A stretch of DNA of 64,000 nt, taken from positions 397,009 through 461,008 of the forward strand of contig NZ_LN876586.1 in NCBI RefSeq assembly GCF_001282725.1, written 5' to 3'. This stretch comes from Inediibacterium massiliense. Lineage in GTDB: Bacteria; Bacillota; Clostridia; Peptostreptococcales; Thermotaleaceae. A model generated the notes under the pieces. The model did no database searches. It was not told where the DNA came from and worked only from the letters and a program-made list of their open reading frames with translations. Below are positions 8,070 through 18,306 of this stretch, piece by piece (position 1 is the stretch's first letter; each line of letters starts with the position of its first letter). The translations under genes and the position numbers were made by a program.

Positions 8070-8882
8070 ATGGCATGGAATAAATATAATCCAATACAAA
8101 ATTTGCAAAAAAATCAAGTGGAGGTAAAAGAGTGCACATCTAGCTGTGTAGAGGTATCTGGAGGAACTTCAGAAGAATGTGTAAATACACCTGTTGACAT
8201 TGGTTCACTTAGAACAGGTTCTATAGCTAAAATACCTGTAGTACTTGCTGAATTAACTGTAAAGGTAAATGTAGATTCTTTTATTACTCTACCAGAGGTT
8301 GCATGGGAAATTAAAAATATTAAAAAACGTGTAAAAATAACTCAATGCTTATTACTTCAAAATACCAATATGCTTTTTATCAAAGGATTTGTAAGAAAAA
8401 ATATTGAATATGCTACAAGAAAATGTTCTAATGAAGAAGGTTTTTGTGGAGATATCAAGCACTGTACAGTAGATGTACCATTTAGTTGTACGACTCCAAT
8501 TTCATTTAATGGTATTGAACCCATTCCACCACAATATAATAGAGCAAAAGAGTTTGAGTATTTTAGAGAAGAAGCTTTAAATTATGATGGATTTGGATCA
8601 AAAGATAAATTATTATCAGGAGATCTTCGTGAGTTTAATCAAATCAGTGAAGAATATTTTAATGAACTTCCTTTCTGCGAATTGATTAGAGCAAGAATTG
8701 TAGAATTTGATGAGATTCTTAACTATACAGATTGTAAAAAAGAAAAAATGCCTTTTGAAGAAAAAGCATTTAGAAAAATTGAAGAAAAAATGGTTTTATT
8801 TGTCACTCTTAAAATCCTTCAAAAAAGACAAGTTGCAATTGGTGCAGTAGAAGCTATATCTGATTGTCCTTGTGACTGCTAA
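8070..8882 (+). CDS. SPOCS-domain (DUF3794-like) cysteine-rich spore surface protein
   Basis: A 270-residue soluble protein with the SPOCS/DUF3794 character: VDIGSLRTGSIAKIPVVLAEL, then short beta strands ending in LFIKGFVRKNIEYATRKC. Such domains occur in clostridial spore coat and exosporium proteins, including CsxC-like cysteine-rich ones. About 13 cysteines are clustered at the N-terminus (CTSSC), in the middle and at the very end (CPCDC), suiting disulfide cross-linking. The ATG at 8070 stands 9 nt from GGAGG (8056-8060); in-frame ATGs at 8052 and 8064 overlap or crowd that site. The structural role in the spore is inferred from family and composition. A terminator follows 15 nt after the stop. 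Confidence 0.75.
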   Translation: MAWNKYNPIQNLQKNQVEVKECTSSCVEVSGGTSEECVNTPVDIGSLRTGSIAKIPVVLAELTVKVNVDSFITLPEVAWEIKNIKKRVKITQCLLLQNTNMLFIKGFVRKNIEYATRKCSNEEGFCGDIKHCTVDVPFSCTTPISFNGIEPIPPQYNRAKEFEYFREEALNYDGFGSKDKLLSGDLREFNQISEEYFNELPFCELIRARIVEFDEILNYTDCKKEKMPFEEKAFRKIEEKMVLFVTLKILQKRQVAIGAVEAISDCPCDC

Positions 8883-8897
8883 GAAAGATATATAAAT

Positions 8898-8927
8898 AAA
8901 TGACCAGATTTTTCTGGTCATTTATTT
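8898..8927 (+). terminator. Intrinsic terminator after the SPOCS gene
   Basis: AAATGACCAGA/TCTGGTCATTT stem with TTTT loop. The T-rich tail and symmetry may also serve the convergent gene at 8970. Confidence 0.85.
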
Positions 8928-8969
8928 TCTATAAAAGAGTATAGTAGTTGCAAAAATAGGTTAAGTTGT

Positions 8970-9374
8970 TTAAAAAGAATACGGTCTAGGACAATATGGA
9001 GGACAAGGTCTAGGATATGGATAAGGTCTACCCTTTGGCCAAATAGCAGTCAAAATTAAAAACCATAAAAGTAAGCTTGTTCCAGATACATATTGAGTTT
9101 GAGGGGCAGAAAGAGTAGAGCTTTCCATGAGTATATCTTTAATTTTATCAATGGTTTCTATTTGTTCTGGACTATAAATCGTTCCTGTTTCCATAAAATA
9201 ATCAAGTTCATGTATATATTGCTGAATAAGGTTTTGAGGAACTTGATTTTTTAATTTATACATTTCATCCCAGATATCCTCTTGAGGTAGATTTGCATAT
9301 TGAGCTATAAATTCATCATAAGGATTCATGGTATAAGGCATATACGGCATAGAACCCATCATATAATAATACAT
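8970..9374 (-). CDS. Hypothetical Tyr/Pro-rich protein, possible spore coat component
   Basis: I do not recognise this 134-residue protein. The N-terminus is Tyr/Met/Pro-rich (MYYYMMGSMPYMPYTMNPYD), the centre is a helical acidic segment, a hydrophobic stretch (SLLLWFLILTAIW, ~residues 99-111) may span a membrane, and the C-terminus is a Pro/Tyr/Arg repeat-like tail with two Cys (PYPRPCPPYCPRPYSF). This composition resembles small coat-associated proteins of spore-formers, and the convergent neighbour is a SPOCS protein; both are only hints. The ATG is well supported by GGAGGAAAAATTACT. Real coding is likely because of the ribosome site and the compositional structure. Confidence 0.6.
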   Translation of the reverse strand: MYYYMMGSMPYMPYTMNPYDEFIAQYANLPQEDIWDEMYKLKNQVPQNLIQQYIHELDYFMETGTIYSPEQIETIDKIKDILMESSTLSAPQTQYVSGTSLLLWFLILTAIWPKGRPYPYPRPCPPYCPRPYSF

Positions 9375-9641
9375 AGTAATTTTTCCTCCTTTTCATATCT
9401 CCCAAAATTATGTTCTCCTTTAATATAAAATATGAAATGAATTTAGTATGTGTGACTAAAGTTTTAGGAATAGGAATCTATTGATTTTTATATCCAATCA
9501 TTATAAAATGAACTTAGATTCATGAAAATATAAAATTGGATCATGTAAGAATCTTCAGATATAATGAAGGTATTAGATGAATGATAAAAATTTTATATGA
9601 GTCAATATCAATAGGATCAATGAGATGGTGAGGGAAATGTC

Positions 9642-10910
9642 ATGGATATTGTAAAAAAATTTATGAAAAAATATAAAAAGAAATTTATGTATTATCAAAG
9701 ATTGGCTGAATATTGTTGTACCAAATGTGAAGAGCAACTTAGTAAAAATGGGATTCATAGTATTGTTTCTTTTAGAGGGAAAAATCCTAGAAGTCTTGAA
9801 AAAAAAATTGAGTATAGAATGAAGGAAAATCAATATCATTCTATAGAGGAAATTTCTAAGGATATAAGAGATTTAGCAGGAGTTAGAATTGCGCTATATT
9901 TCCCTGGAGATGCACAAGAAGTAGAAAAGGTTATTCTTTCAGAATTTATATTAGTAGAAGAACCGTCAAGATTTGATGGAAGTTATTTAAAGTATGATAA
10001 AAGATTTGCAGGATATCGTGCAAATCATTATAAAGTGAAATTAAAAGAAAATATATTGATTGAAAATATACCTTATCAATCAGAAATTATAGAGATTCAA
10101 GTGGCTTCAGTACTTATGCATGCTTGGGCAGAGGTGGAACATGATTTGGCATATAAAGTACCAGATGGAGGTATTTCAGATATGGAATATGCTCTTTTGG
10201 CCCAATTAAATGGATTGGTCCATAGTGGAGAGGTTACACTAGAACAACTTCAAATTGCATTAAATAAAAGATTAGAAAGTGAAGAAAGGCATTTCCTAAA
10301 TCATTATGAATTGTCTTCTTATATTTCAACAAACTTATCTGAAAAGATTAAAAATAAAATTACAGAGCCTACATTAGGAAGAGTAGATTTGTTGTTTGGA
10401 ATTTTAAAACAGTTAAATATGAATAAGCCCTCAGACCTTAGAAAATACTTAAAGTTGGTAGAAACAGAGATACAGGATCGACCTATTTGCTTTCAATTGA
10501 TTGAGAAAATATTAGGAGAAAACAAAGAAAAGTATTTTTCTGTGTATGAAGATTTTAGCAAAAGGCTAAATGAGGAAGTAAATAATGTATTTAATAATGA
10601 ATTTGAGATAGATTATAAAAAAAGTAAATTTTTGATTGATGAATTTTTATTAAAGTGGGTACAACTTCAAAGCAAAATAAGAAATGATTTAAAAATTCAA
10701 GAAATAGATATGGTAAAAATTCAAACTATGGTAGAGGAATATTTTGAACAAAAACAATCTATTTATAAAAAAATTCAGGAAATGTCTCAAATGCGAAATG
10801 ATATTATCAATGGAATTATTATTCCTTCAGAAGAAGATCTAAAAGATGCTATTGAATATTTAGAAGATCTTCTTGAAGGGAGACTAGAAGAGAAAAAGAA
10901 GGTTATATAA
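9642..10910 (+). CDS. RelA/SpoT-domain (p)ppGpp synthetase-like protein with long C-terminal extension
   Basis: A 422-residue protein with a RelA/SpoT synthetase domain at ~residues 20-180. Visible motifs are FRGKNPRSLEKKIEYR (ATP-binding segment), IRDLAGVRIALYFPGD, FAGYRANHYKVKL (G-loop equivalent of the GYRSxHY motif) and EIQVASVLMHAWAEVEHDL (E-I-Q-V catalytic element). No HD hydrolase, TGS or ACT domain is present, so this is a small-alarmone-synthetase type rather than Rel. The ~240-residue helical C-terminal part is longer than in the ~210-residue RelP/RelQ enzymes and is typical of a less studied subgroup. Synthesis of (p)ppGpp is expected by homology; the role of the extension is unknown. 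Confidence 0.85.
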   Translation: MDIVKKFMKKYKKKFMYYQRLAEYCCTKCEEQLSKNGIHSIVSFRGKNPRSLEKKIEYRMKENQYHSIEEISKDIRDLAGVRIALYFPGDAQEVEKVILSEFILVEEPSRFDGSYLKYDKRFAGYRANHYKVKLKENILIENIPYQSEIIEIQVASVLMHAWAEVEHDLAYKVPDGGISDMEYALLAQLNGLVHSGEVTLEQLQIALNKRLESEERHFLNHYELSSYISTNLSEKIKNKITEPTLGRVDLLFGILKQLNMNKPSDLRKYLKLVETEIQDRPICFQLIEKILGENKEKYFSVYEDFSKRLNEEVNNVFNNEFEIDYKKSKFLIDEFLLKWVQLQSKIRNDLKIQEIDMVKIQTMVEEYFEQKQSIYKKIQEMSQMRNDIINGIIIPSEEDLKDAIEYLEDLLEGRLEEKKKVI

Positions 10911-10940
10911 AGAAGAGGATGATTAATCATCCTCTTCTTT
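10909..10940. terminator. Bidirectional terminator between the synthetase gene and the 34-aa ORF
   Basis: A 32-nt perfect palindrome, AAAGAAGAGGATGATT and its complement, spans the stop of the synthetase gene on one side and the stop of the convergent small ORF on the other. Confidence 0.8.
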
Positions 10941-11027
10941 ATATATAACTTTTAAAATAGTAATTAAAACTTCATCAAGAGTTTTTGCATTTGGATCTTC
11001 TGAAAATGTATGTGTGACTTTATCCAT
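10923..11027 (-). CDS. Small hypothetical protein (34 aa)
   Basis: A 34-codon ORF: ATG at 11025-11027, preceded by AGGGGATTTAT at good spacing, stop at 10923-10925 inside the convergent terminator palindrome. The product begins MDKVTHTFSEDPNAKTL and ends VIYKEEDD: an acidic, amphipathic, probably helical peptide without membrane segment. It is too short for family recognition by eye. Support is the ribosome site, sensible composition and the terminator immediately at its end; without comparison to relatives it remains tentative. Confidence 0.5.
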   Translation of the reverse strand: MDKVTHTFSEDPNAKTLDEVLITILKVIYKEEDD

Positions 11028-11163
11028 ATAAATCCCCTATATAGATATATGTAAGAAAATAAACGGATATGATACTTAGTTTTGTATAAAATTTTCATTT
11101 GTATGAATTTTATAATTTACTATCTCTATCGAAAAATAATGAAAAATGTAAAAAAACAATAAA

Positions 11164-11197
11164 ATGTATGGACAACCGTACCAGTTTAAATTATAAT
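11164..11197 (+). promoter_or_regulatory. Promoter with embedded GntR/HutC-type operator for the tagatose-type operon
   Basis: TGGACA (11169-11174) and TATAAT (11192-11197) are 17 nt apart, a good sigma-A promoter. The -35 box is embedded in ATGTATGGACAA (11164-11175), close to the TTGTATAGACAA-like sites bound by HutC-subfamily GntR regulators; a second partial arm GTACCA follows at 11178-11183. The operon it drives ends with a HutC-type gntR gene, so autogenous sugar-responsive control is likely. Confidence 0.55.
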
Positions 11198-11236
11198 GAA
11201 AAGGAAGAAATATACATTATAGGGGGATGAAGTTAT

Positions 11237-12205
11237 ATGAAAAAGGTATTATCTTTAATTCTTGCTATGTTTATGCTAATGGGATTATTAGTAGGATGTG
11301 GCGACAAACAAGAAGAAGCATCAAAAACAAAGGAAGAAAAAATCAAAATAGGAGCATCTCTTTTAACTCAATCACATCCATTTCAAGTAGCTATTAAAGA
11401 AGCAATGGAAGCTGAAGCTTTAAGTCAAAATGTAGATTTAGATATTGCAATTGCAGATCAAGATTTAAGCAGACAAATTTCAGCAATTGAAGATTTTATT
11501 AATAAAGGGGTAGATGCTATTATTATTACGCCAGTAGATTCTGATGGTGTAAAGGGAGCAATTATGAAGGCAAAAGAAGCTAACATTCCTGTTATTACAG
11601 TAGATGTTAAAGCAAATGGAGTAGAGGTAGATTCTCATATTGCTACTGATAATTACACTGGAGGAATGATTGCAGCACAAGCTATGGCACAATTCTTAGG
11701 AGAAAAAGGAGAAATAGGACTTATTACATATCCAGAAGTTCAATCTGTTAGAGACCGTATAGATGGTTTTAAAAAAATGGCAGATACATATAAAGATCTA
11801 AAAATTGTAACAGAGTTACCAGGACGTACTAGAGAAGAAGCTAAATCTGCTTCTGAGGATATGCTTACTAGCAATGCAAATTTAAGTGGAATTTTTGGAT
11901 TTGGAGATGATATGGCTATTGCAGCTACTACAGCTATCAAAGAAAGAGGATCAAATACAATAGTTGTTGGATTTGATGGACTAGAAGAAGCTAGAAAGTC
12001 TGTAGATGAAGACAATGCTTTTAGGGCTGTTGTAGTACAATATCCAGACAAAATGGGAGCAGAAGCAGTTAAAAATGCTGTAAAATTAGCAAAAGGAGAA
12101 ACAGTAGAAAAAGAAGTTCCTGTTACACCAGGTCTTTATATTAATGAAAAAGGATTTGTACCAGTAGATGTACAAGACGGTCAAGTAAAAATTAATATGA
12201 ATTAA
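11237..12205 (+). CDS. Sugar-binding lipoprotein of a ribose-type ABC importer
   Basis: A 322-residue extracytoplasmic solute-binding protein of the RbsB-like periplasmic-binding-protein class 4. Signal peptide with lipobox LLVGC puts the lipid-anchored Cys at residue 21. Typical elements are IDQAISAIEDFINKGVDAIIITPVD-like spacing (seen here as SAIEDFINKGVDAIIITPVD), DNYTGGMIAAQ and GFDGLEEARKSV. It captures a sugar outside the membrane and hands it to the permease encoded at 13816. It is the first gene of a seven-gene operon, and the pathway enzymes downstream suggest a ketohexose such as tagatose as ligand. Confidence 0.88.
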   Translation: MKKVLSLILAMFMLMGLLVGCGDKQEEASKTKEEKIKIGASLLTQSHPFQVAIKEAMEAEALSQNVDLDIAIADQDLSRQISAIEDFINKGVDAIIITPVDSDGVKGAIMKAKEANIPVITVDVKANGVEVDSHIATDNYTGGMIAAQAMAQFLGEKGEIGLITYPEVQSVRDRIDGFKKMADTYKDLKIVTELPGRTREEAKSASEDMLTSNANLSGIFGFGDDMAIAATTAIKERGSNTIVVGFDGLEEARKSVDEDNAFRAVVVQYPDKMGAEAVKNAVKLAKGETVEKEVPVTPGLYINEKGFVPVDVQDGQVKINMN

Positions 12206-12316
12206 TCACTCATACAGAAGAAATACCATATACAGGTATTTCTTCAAATTTTTTATGAGCAACAATGTCTACTGAATGGGTTGTATCAATATATCAATAG
12301 AAAAGATGGTGATTTT

Positions 12317-13813
12317 TTGAATGCGATTCTTGAAATGAAAGGAATTAGAAAAGTTTTTCCAGGAGTCATCGCTTTAGATGGAGTAAACCTAAACTTAAAA
12401 GAAGGACAGGTTTTAGGTTTATTAGGAGAAAATGGAGCAGGAAAATCTACATTAATGAAAATATTATCAGGAACCTATCAGCCAGATGGGGGAATTATTT
12501 TTATAAATGGTCAAAATGTAGTCATAAAGGATGTAACTCATGCAAAAACATTAGGGATTAGTATTATTTATCAAGAACTTAGTTTGAGTCCTAATATGAC
12601 TGTAGCAGAAAACATATTTGCAATGAAGGAGATTACTTCCTTTGGAATCATTAATGATAAAGAAATGAATAGAAGAACACAACAATTATTAAATGAATTA
12701 GGAATAGATATTTCTCCTACAACTATTGTAGATGAACTATCTATTTCCAATCAGCAGATGGTTGAAATTGCAAAAGCTTTATCTACAAAACCTAAAATTA
12801 TTATTATGGATGAACCTACATCAGCCCTTAGTAATCAAGAAACAAAAAAGTTATTTGATATTATAAAAAAATTAAAAAAACAAAAAACTTCTATTATCTA
12901 TATTTCTCATCGTATGGAAGAAATTTTTGAAATTACAGATGAGATCAGTGTATTAAGAGATGGAACTTATATTGGCACCGTTTCTACAAAGAGTACTTCA
13001 TCGGATGAATTAATTAAGATGATGGTAGGAAGAGAAATGGATCAAGTTTATCCCCATAAAGATTTTCCATATCTAAAGGATGAAAAATTACTTGAAATAA
13101 AGGATTATCATAAACAAAATTATTTTCATCATATCAATTTATCTGTAAGGCCAGGAGAAATATTAGGTTTATATGGATTGATGGGATCAGGCAGAACAGA
13201 AATTGCACAAGGAATCTTTGGAATCTTAAAGAAAGATTTTGGAGAGATGATGCTTCGAGGTAAAAAAGTAAATATAGATTCTCCTTTTTCAGCTATTGAA
13301 CATAAAATTGCTTTTGTCACAGAAGATAGAAAAAATGAAGGGCTTATCCTTACTTCTAGTGTTCGAGAAAATACCACAATGGCAAACATTGAAAAAATAT
13401 TAAATAAATTTAAACTCATAAATGAACAAAGAGAGATGCATATCACAAAGGAACATGTGAAGAATTTGCGTATTAAAACTCCTCATGTAGAACAGATGGT
13501 CAATAATTTAAGTGGTGGAAATCAGCAAAAAATTGTTTTAGCAAAATGGTTTGAAATAGATCCAGCGATTTTAATATTAGATGAACCTACAAGAGGAATA
13601 GATGTAGGAGCAAAATATGAAATCTATAAGCTTATGATTGAGCTTGCTAAACGGGGAGTAGGGATTATTATGATTTCTTCAGAACTTCCTGAAATACTTA
13701 ATGTATCAGATCGCCTATTGGTTGTAAAAGAACATGAGATTGTAACTGAACTAGATCCAAAGAAAACAACTCAAGAAGAAATTATGTCATATATTACTGG
13801 AAGAGGTGAATAA
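12317..13813 (+). CDS. Ribose-type ABC importer, duplicated ATPase subunit (RbsA/MglA-like)
   Basis: A ~498-residue protein with two fused ABC domains. The first has Walker A GENGAGKSTLMK, signature LSISNQQMVEIAKAL and Walker B IIIMDEPTSAL; the second has a degenerate Walker A (GLMGSGRTEIA), signature LSGGNQQKIVLAKWF and Walker B ILILDEPTRGID, exactly the RbsA pattern. I place the start at TTG 12317 behind GATGGTG; the frame is open upstream to an unsupported ATG at 12281. It powers sugar uptake with the permease that begins 2 nt after its stop. Confidence 0.9.
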   Translation: MNAILEMKGIRKVFPGVIALDGVNLNLKEGQVLGLLGENGAGKSTLMKILSGTYQPDGGIIFINGQNVVIKDVTHAKTLGISIIYQELSLSPNMTVAENIFAMKEITSFGIINDKEMNRRTQQLLNELGIDISPTTIVDELSISNQQMVEIAKALSTKPKIIIMDEPTSALSNQETKKLFDIIKKLKKQKTSIIYISHRMEEIFEITDEISVLRDGTYIGTVSTKSTSSDELIKMMVGREMDQVYPHKDFPYLKDEKLLEIKDYHKQNYFHHINLSVRPGEILGLYGLMGSGRTEIAQGIFGILKKDFGEMMLRGKKVNIDSPFSAIEHKIAFVTEDRKNEGLILTSSVRENTTMANIEKILNKFKLINEQREMHITKEHVKNLRIKTPHVEQMVNNLSGGNQQKIVLAKWFEIDPAILILDEPTRGIDVGAKYEIYKLMIELAKRGVGIIMISSELPEILNVSDRLLVVKEHEIVTELDPKKTTQEEIMSYITGRGE

Positions 13814-13815
13814 AT

Positions 13816-14781
13816 ATGATCCAATGGAAAGAATTATTATCTAAAAAGTCTATTAAAAGCCATGGAGGAGTATTATTAGCATTAGTAGGGCTTATGATTT
13901 TATTTTCATTTTTAAGTCCATATTTTTTAAAGACAAATAATATATTAACCGTTTTAACTCAAGTTTCAATTATTGCCATATTAGCCTTTGGAATGACTTT
14001 TGTACTAATGATTGGCGAAATAGATTTATCTGTAGGATCTATTTTAGCTTTGTGTGGGATTGTATTAGGAGTGATGCTATCAAATGGTTATAATCCAGTT
14101 GTATCTATTATAGTAGTGATTATAGCAGGAGCATTGGCAGGATTAATAAATGGGTGGATTAGTGCTCAATTTAAAATTCCTACTTTTATTGTAACGGTAG
14201 CTACTATGGGAATATTTAGGGGAATCGGATATGCTATTACAGATGCAAAGCCAATTCAAATTGATAATGAATTTATATTGAGTTTAGGAAATAAAAAAAT
14301 ATTTCAAATAATACCTGTTCCTGTAGTAATTGTGTTTATTATTTTAATCATTGCTCATATTTTCTTGGGGAAAACAAAGTTTGGAAGACAAGCGAAAATG
14401 GTTGGAGGAAATAAAGTAGCAGCAGAATATGTAGGGATTCATACAAAAAAATTACAAATGAAAATTTTTATGATTACCGGAATAGCAGCAGCTGTGAGTG
14501 CTATATTAATGACTGCAAGACTTTATTCTGCTCAGCCTAATACAGCAACGGGATATGAATTAGATGCCATTGCCTCAGCAGTATTAGGAGGAACAAGCTT
14601 ATCTGGTGGATATGGGACAGTATTTGGTACTTTTATTGGGGCTGTCATCATGGGTGTAATCAACAATGGAATGAATTTAGTTGGAATGCCTTATTTTTAT
14701 CAACAAATCGTAAAGGGATGTATTATCATTATTGCTGTATTTATAGATGTGAGAAATAAGGAACGTATGTTAAATAAATAA
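13816..14781 (+). CDS. Ribose-type ABC importer, permease subunit (RbsC-like)
   Basis: A 321-residue membrane protein of the branched-chain/ribose permease family with about eight to ten helices. Diagnostic stretches are FGMTFVLMIGEIDLSVGS near helix 2 and LDAIASAVLGGTSLSGGYG with GTFIGAVIMGVINNGMNL near the C-terminus. The ATG lies 2 nt downstream of the ATPase stop and uses AGAGGTG at the end of that gene, indicating translational coupling. It forms the transmembrane channel of the importer whose binding protein and ATPase precede it. Confidence 0.92.
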   Translation: MIQWKELLSKKSIKSHGGVLLALVGLMILFSFLSPYFLKTNNILTVLTQVSIIAILAFGMTFVLMIGEIDLSVGSILALCGIVLGVMLSNGYNPVVSIIVVIIAGALAGLINGWISAQFKIPTFIVTVATMGIFRGIGYAITDAKPIQIDNEFILSLGNKKIFQIIPVPVVIVFIILIIAHIFLGKTKFGRQAKMVGGNKVAAEYVGIHTKKLQMKIFMITGIAAAVSAILMTARLYSAQPNTATGYELDAIASAVLGGTSLSGGYGTVFGTFIGAVIMGVINNGMNLVGMPYFYQQIVKGCIIIIAVFIDVRNKERMLNK

Positions 14782-14802
14782 TTTTTCATTGGAGTGATTG
14801 AA

Positions 14803-15744
14803 ATGTCTGAAATTATTACTATAGGAGAAATATTAGTTGAAGTCATGGCTAAAGAGATAGAACAAAAATTTTATGAAACAAAAGAGTTTGTAGGACCTTT
14901 TCCAAGTGGAGCACCAGCCATATTTATTGACCAAGCTGCAAAATGTGAAAGCTCAGCTATGATTGTATCAGCAGTAGGGAATGATGGCTTTGGAAAAATA
15001 AATATAGATCGTTTAAAAAAAGACAATGTAGATGTTTCAAAAATAAAAATATTAAAAGATCAGACTACAGGAGTAGCTTTTGTAACTTATAAAAGTGATG
15101 GAGATCGAGATTTTATATATCATATTTCTAATGCAGCTTGTGGGTTTATAGAAAAAGAAGATATCAATGAAAAAGATTTTATGGATTGCAAGTATTTCCA
15201 TATTATGGGTTCTTCCATATACAATGAAAACATTCATGATACTATTTTAAAGGGAATAGAACTTGCAAATAAAAATAATTGTAAAATTACTTTTGATCCT
15301 AATGTGAGAAAAGAAATTGTAACAAATGAGGGAAAAAGAAAAATTTTAGTAGATATATTAAAACAAGCTCATGTGATTTTAGCAGGAGAAAATGAACTTT
15401 TTTATTTAACAGGAATAAAGAATGAAAAAGAAAGTGTTTATAGTTTAATGAAAGAAAAAGCAGAGATCATTATTATCAAAAGAGGAAGCAAAGGAGCAAC
15501 CTTATACGAAAAAGAAAGTGTGATAGATATAGATTCTTATTTGGTAAAAGAGATAGATCCTACAGGAGCTGGAGATTGTTTTGCAGGAACATTTGTATCT
15601 TGTATCAATCAGGGAATGAAGCCTTATATAGCAGCTAGATTAGCTTGTATAGCAGGAGCAAAGGCTGTAACTAGAAAAGGACCCATGGAAGGAAATACAA
15701 CTTTAGAAGAACTTAAAAAAATTTATAAGGAGATGTATAAATAG
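14803..15744 (+). CDS. PfkB-family sugar kinase, tagatose kinase-like
   Basis: A 313-residue ribokinase-family enzyme. The N-terminal motif VGPFPSGAPAIFIDQAAK resembles enzymes annotated as tagatose kinases, and the C-terminal DPTGAGDCFAGTF contains the catalytic Asp and the anion-hole glycines. It probably phosphorylates the imported ketohexose at C6. The ATG at 14803 is preceded by GGAGTG at 14791. With a second PfkB kinase and a class II aldolase downstream, it would supply the first phosphorylation of a two-kinase, one-aldolase route. The exact sugar is inferred from context; another ketohexose is possible. Confidence 0.8.
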   Translation: MSEIITIGEILVEVMAKEIEQKFYETKEFVGPFPSGAPAIFIDQAAKCESSAMIVSAVGNDGFGKINIDRLKKDNVDVSKIKILKDQTTGVAFVTYKSDGDRDFIYHISNAACGFIEKEDINEKDFMDCKYFHIMGSSIYNENIHDTILKGIELANKNNCKITFDPNVRKEIVTNEGKRKILVDILKQAHVILAGENELFYLTGIKNEKESVYSLMKEKAEIIIIKRGSKGATLYEKESVIDIDSYLVKEIDPTGAGDCFAGTFVSCINQGMKPYIAARLACIAGAKAVTRKGPMEGNTTLEELKKIYKEMYK

Positions 15745-16611
<867 letters not shown>

Positions 16612-16619
16612 GTATTAAT

Positions 16620-17549
16620 ATGATAGGAACGATCACTTTGAATCCATCTGTTGATATATGTTATCATTTAGATGAATTGAAAGAAGGAGTCAATAGATGC
16701 AGTAATTATGGAAAAACAGCTGGTGGAAAAGGGATTAATGTATCTAAAGTTTTAAAAGATTTAGGTTGTGAAGTAATGGCACTAGGTCTTTTAGGAGGAG
16801 ATACAGGAAATTTTATTGAAAGAGAACTGAAAAAAATCTCTATCCATACTCACTTTACAAAAATAGAGGAAGCTACTAGAAATTGTATTGCTATTTTAAA
16901 TCATGAAAAACAAATAGAGATTTTGGAATCAGGGCCATATATAAAGGATGAAGAATCAAAAAAATTTATATATGAATTTTCAAATTTAATCAAAAGCAAA
17001 GATATAAATGTATTGGTAGCATCAGGAAGTATTCCAAATGGATTAGAAAAAAATTATTATAATAAACTTATAGATATGGCAAATAAAGAAAATATAAGGT
17101 TTGTAGTAGATACAAGTGGACAAGCTTTAAAGGAAGTAATAAAAGGATCTCCATATTTAATCAAACCAAATATTGATGAACTACAAAATTTATTAGATAT
17201 AAAAATACAATCAGAAAAAGAACTCATTAAAGCTATGTATAGATTAAAAGACTATAACATAAAGATGATTGTAGTATCTTTAGGAAAAGATGGATGCATG
17301 GCCATGTATAAAGGCCAAATTTATAAAGTAAGTATTCCAGAGGTTATAGGAAAAAATCCTGTAGGATCAGGAGATGCTATGGTTGCAGGAATGGTAAAAG
17401 AAATTGATAAAAATAGTAGTTATGAAGAAATTTTAAGAGTAGGAAGCACCTGTGGAATTTTAAATTTCATAAATGAAAAAACTGGAGCTATTCAAATTTG
17501 TCAATTTAAGAATTATTATGATAAAATAAAAATACAAATCATAAAATAA
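16620..17549 (+). CDS. 1-phosphofructokinase / tagatose-6-phosphate kinase (LacC-like)
   Basis: A 309-residue PfkB-family kinase of the FruK/LacC branch. The start IGTITLNPSVDICYHL, the glycine-rich TAGGKGINVSKVLKDLG and the catalytic NPVGSGDAMVAG are the branch hallmarks. It would add the second phosphate to the sugar phosphate made by the kinase at 14803, giving the bisphosphate for the aldolase at 15745. Which hexose phosphate it prefers is not visible. The ATG lies 8 nt behind the aldolase stop with a weak ribosome site, so coupling to the upstream gene is likely. Confidence 0.85.
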   Translation: MIGTITLNPSVDICYHLDELKEGVNRCSNYGKTAGGKGINVSKVLKDLGCEVMALGLLGGDTGNFIERELKKISIHTHFTKIEEATRNCIAILNHEKQIEILESGPYIKDEESKKFIYEFSNLIKSKDINVLVASGSIPNGLEKNYYNKLIDMANKENIRFVVDTSGQALKEVIKGSPYLIKPNIDELQNLLDIKIQSEKELIKAMYRLKDYNIKMIVVSLGKDGCMAMYKGQIYKVSIPEVIGKNPVGSGDAMVAGMVKEIDKNSSYEEILRVGSTCGILNFINEKTGAIQICQFKNYYDKIKIQIIK

Positions 17550-17583
17550 CTTGATAAAATCAATGAATAAAGCAGGTGCTAAA

Positions 17584-18306
17584 ATGATTAATAAAAATTT
17601 AAAAACACCTATGTATTATCAAATAGAAGAGTGGATTAAATCTCAAATTGAAAAAAATATTTTTCAAGTGGATAAGGCCATTCCTTCTGAGCGAGAATTG
17701 ACTGAGAATCTACAAGTTAGTAGACATACAGTAAGACAAGCCGTAGGAAATCTTGTGAATCAAGGATATCTGTATAGAGTTGCAGGAAAAGGTACTTTTG
17801 TAAAGGATCGAAACTTAATTCATAAAGAAAATAAATATACAAGCTTTTCTGAGGATATGATTTATCTAGGAAAAGAAGTGCAAAATAAGGTATTAAGCTT
17901 TAAGGTGGAAGGAGCATCTAAAAGTATTGCCAACAGACTGTCTATTAATGTAAATGATCCTGTTATAAAAATCAAAAGGGTAAGAATTGTAGAAGGTATA
18001 CCTCTTTCTTATGAGATGATTTTTATCCCTAAAAAAATAGTGGGAGAGATGCCAGAGCATGTAGCAAAGGGATCATTAATAAAATATTATGAGGATGTTT
18101 TAAATTTAAATATTCATTATGCTTTGGAAACCATTGAATCTGTCATGGCTATAGAAAAAACTTCTAAAAAGCTAGAGGTCAATGAAACTATGCCTCTTCT
18201 ATTGATAAGATCAAAATTATTTTTAGAAAATGGAAAACAACTTCATTATACAAAGAATTACTATAGAGGAGATAAATATAAGTTTACGATTAAACTTATA
18301 AGATAA
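17584..18306 (+). CDS. GntR-family (HutC subfamily) transcriptional regulator
   Basis: A 240-residue regulator with an N-terminal winged helix-turn-helix (PSERELTENLQVSRHTVRQAV, split as PSERELTENLQ and SRHTVRQAVGNL) and a C-terminal UTRA ligand-binding domain (~85-235). UTRA domains usually bind sugar phosphates. It is the last gene of the ketohexose operon, and a HutC-like site overlaps the operon promoter at 11164-11175, so it probably represses the operon until the sugar phosphate accumulates. The ATG at 17584 is preceded by GCAGGTG; a TTG 33 nt earlier lacks a ribosome site. A strong terminator follows the stop. Confidence 0.9.
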   Translation: MINKNLKTPMYYQIEEWIKSQIEKNIFQVDKAIPSERELTENLQVSRHTVRQAVGNLVNQGYLYRVAGKGTFVKDRNLIHKENKYTSFSEDMIYLGKEVQNKVLSFKVEGASKSIANRLSINVNDPVIKIKRVRIVEGIPLSYEMIFIPKKIVGEMPEHVAKGSLIKYYEDVLNLNIHYALETIESVMAIEKTSKKLEVNETMPLLLIRSKLFLENGKQLHYTKNYYRGDKYKFTIKLIR

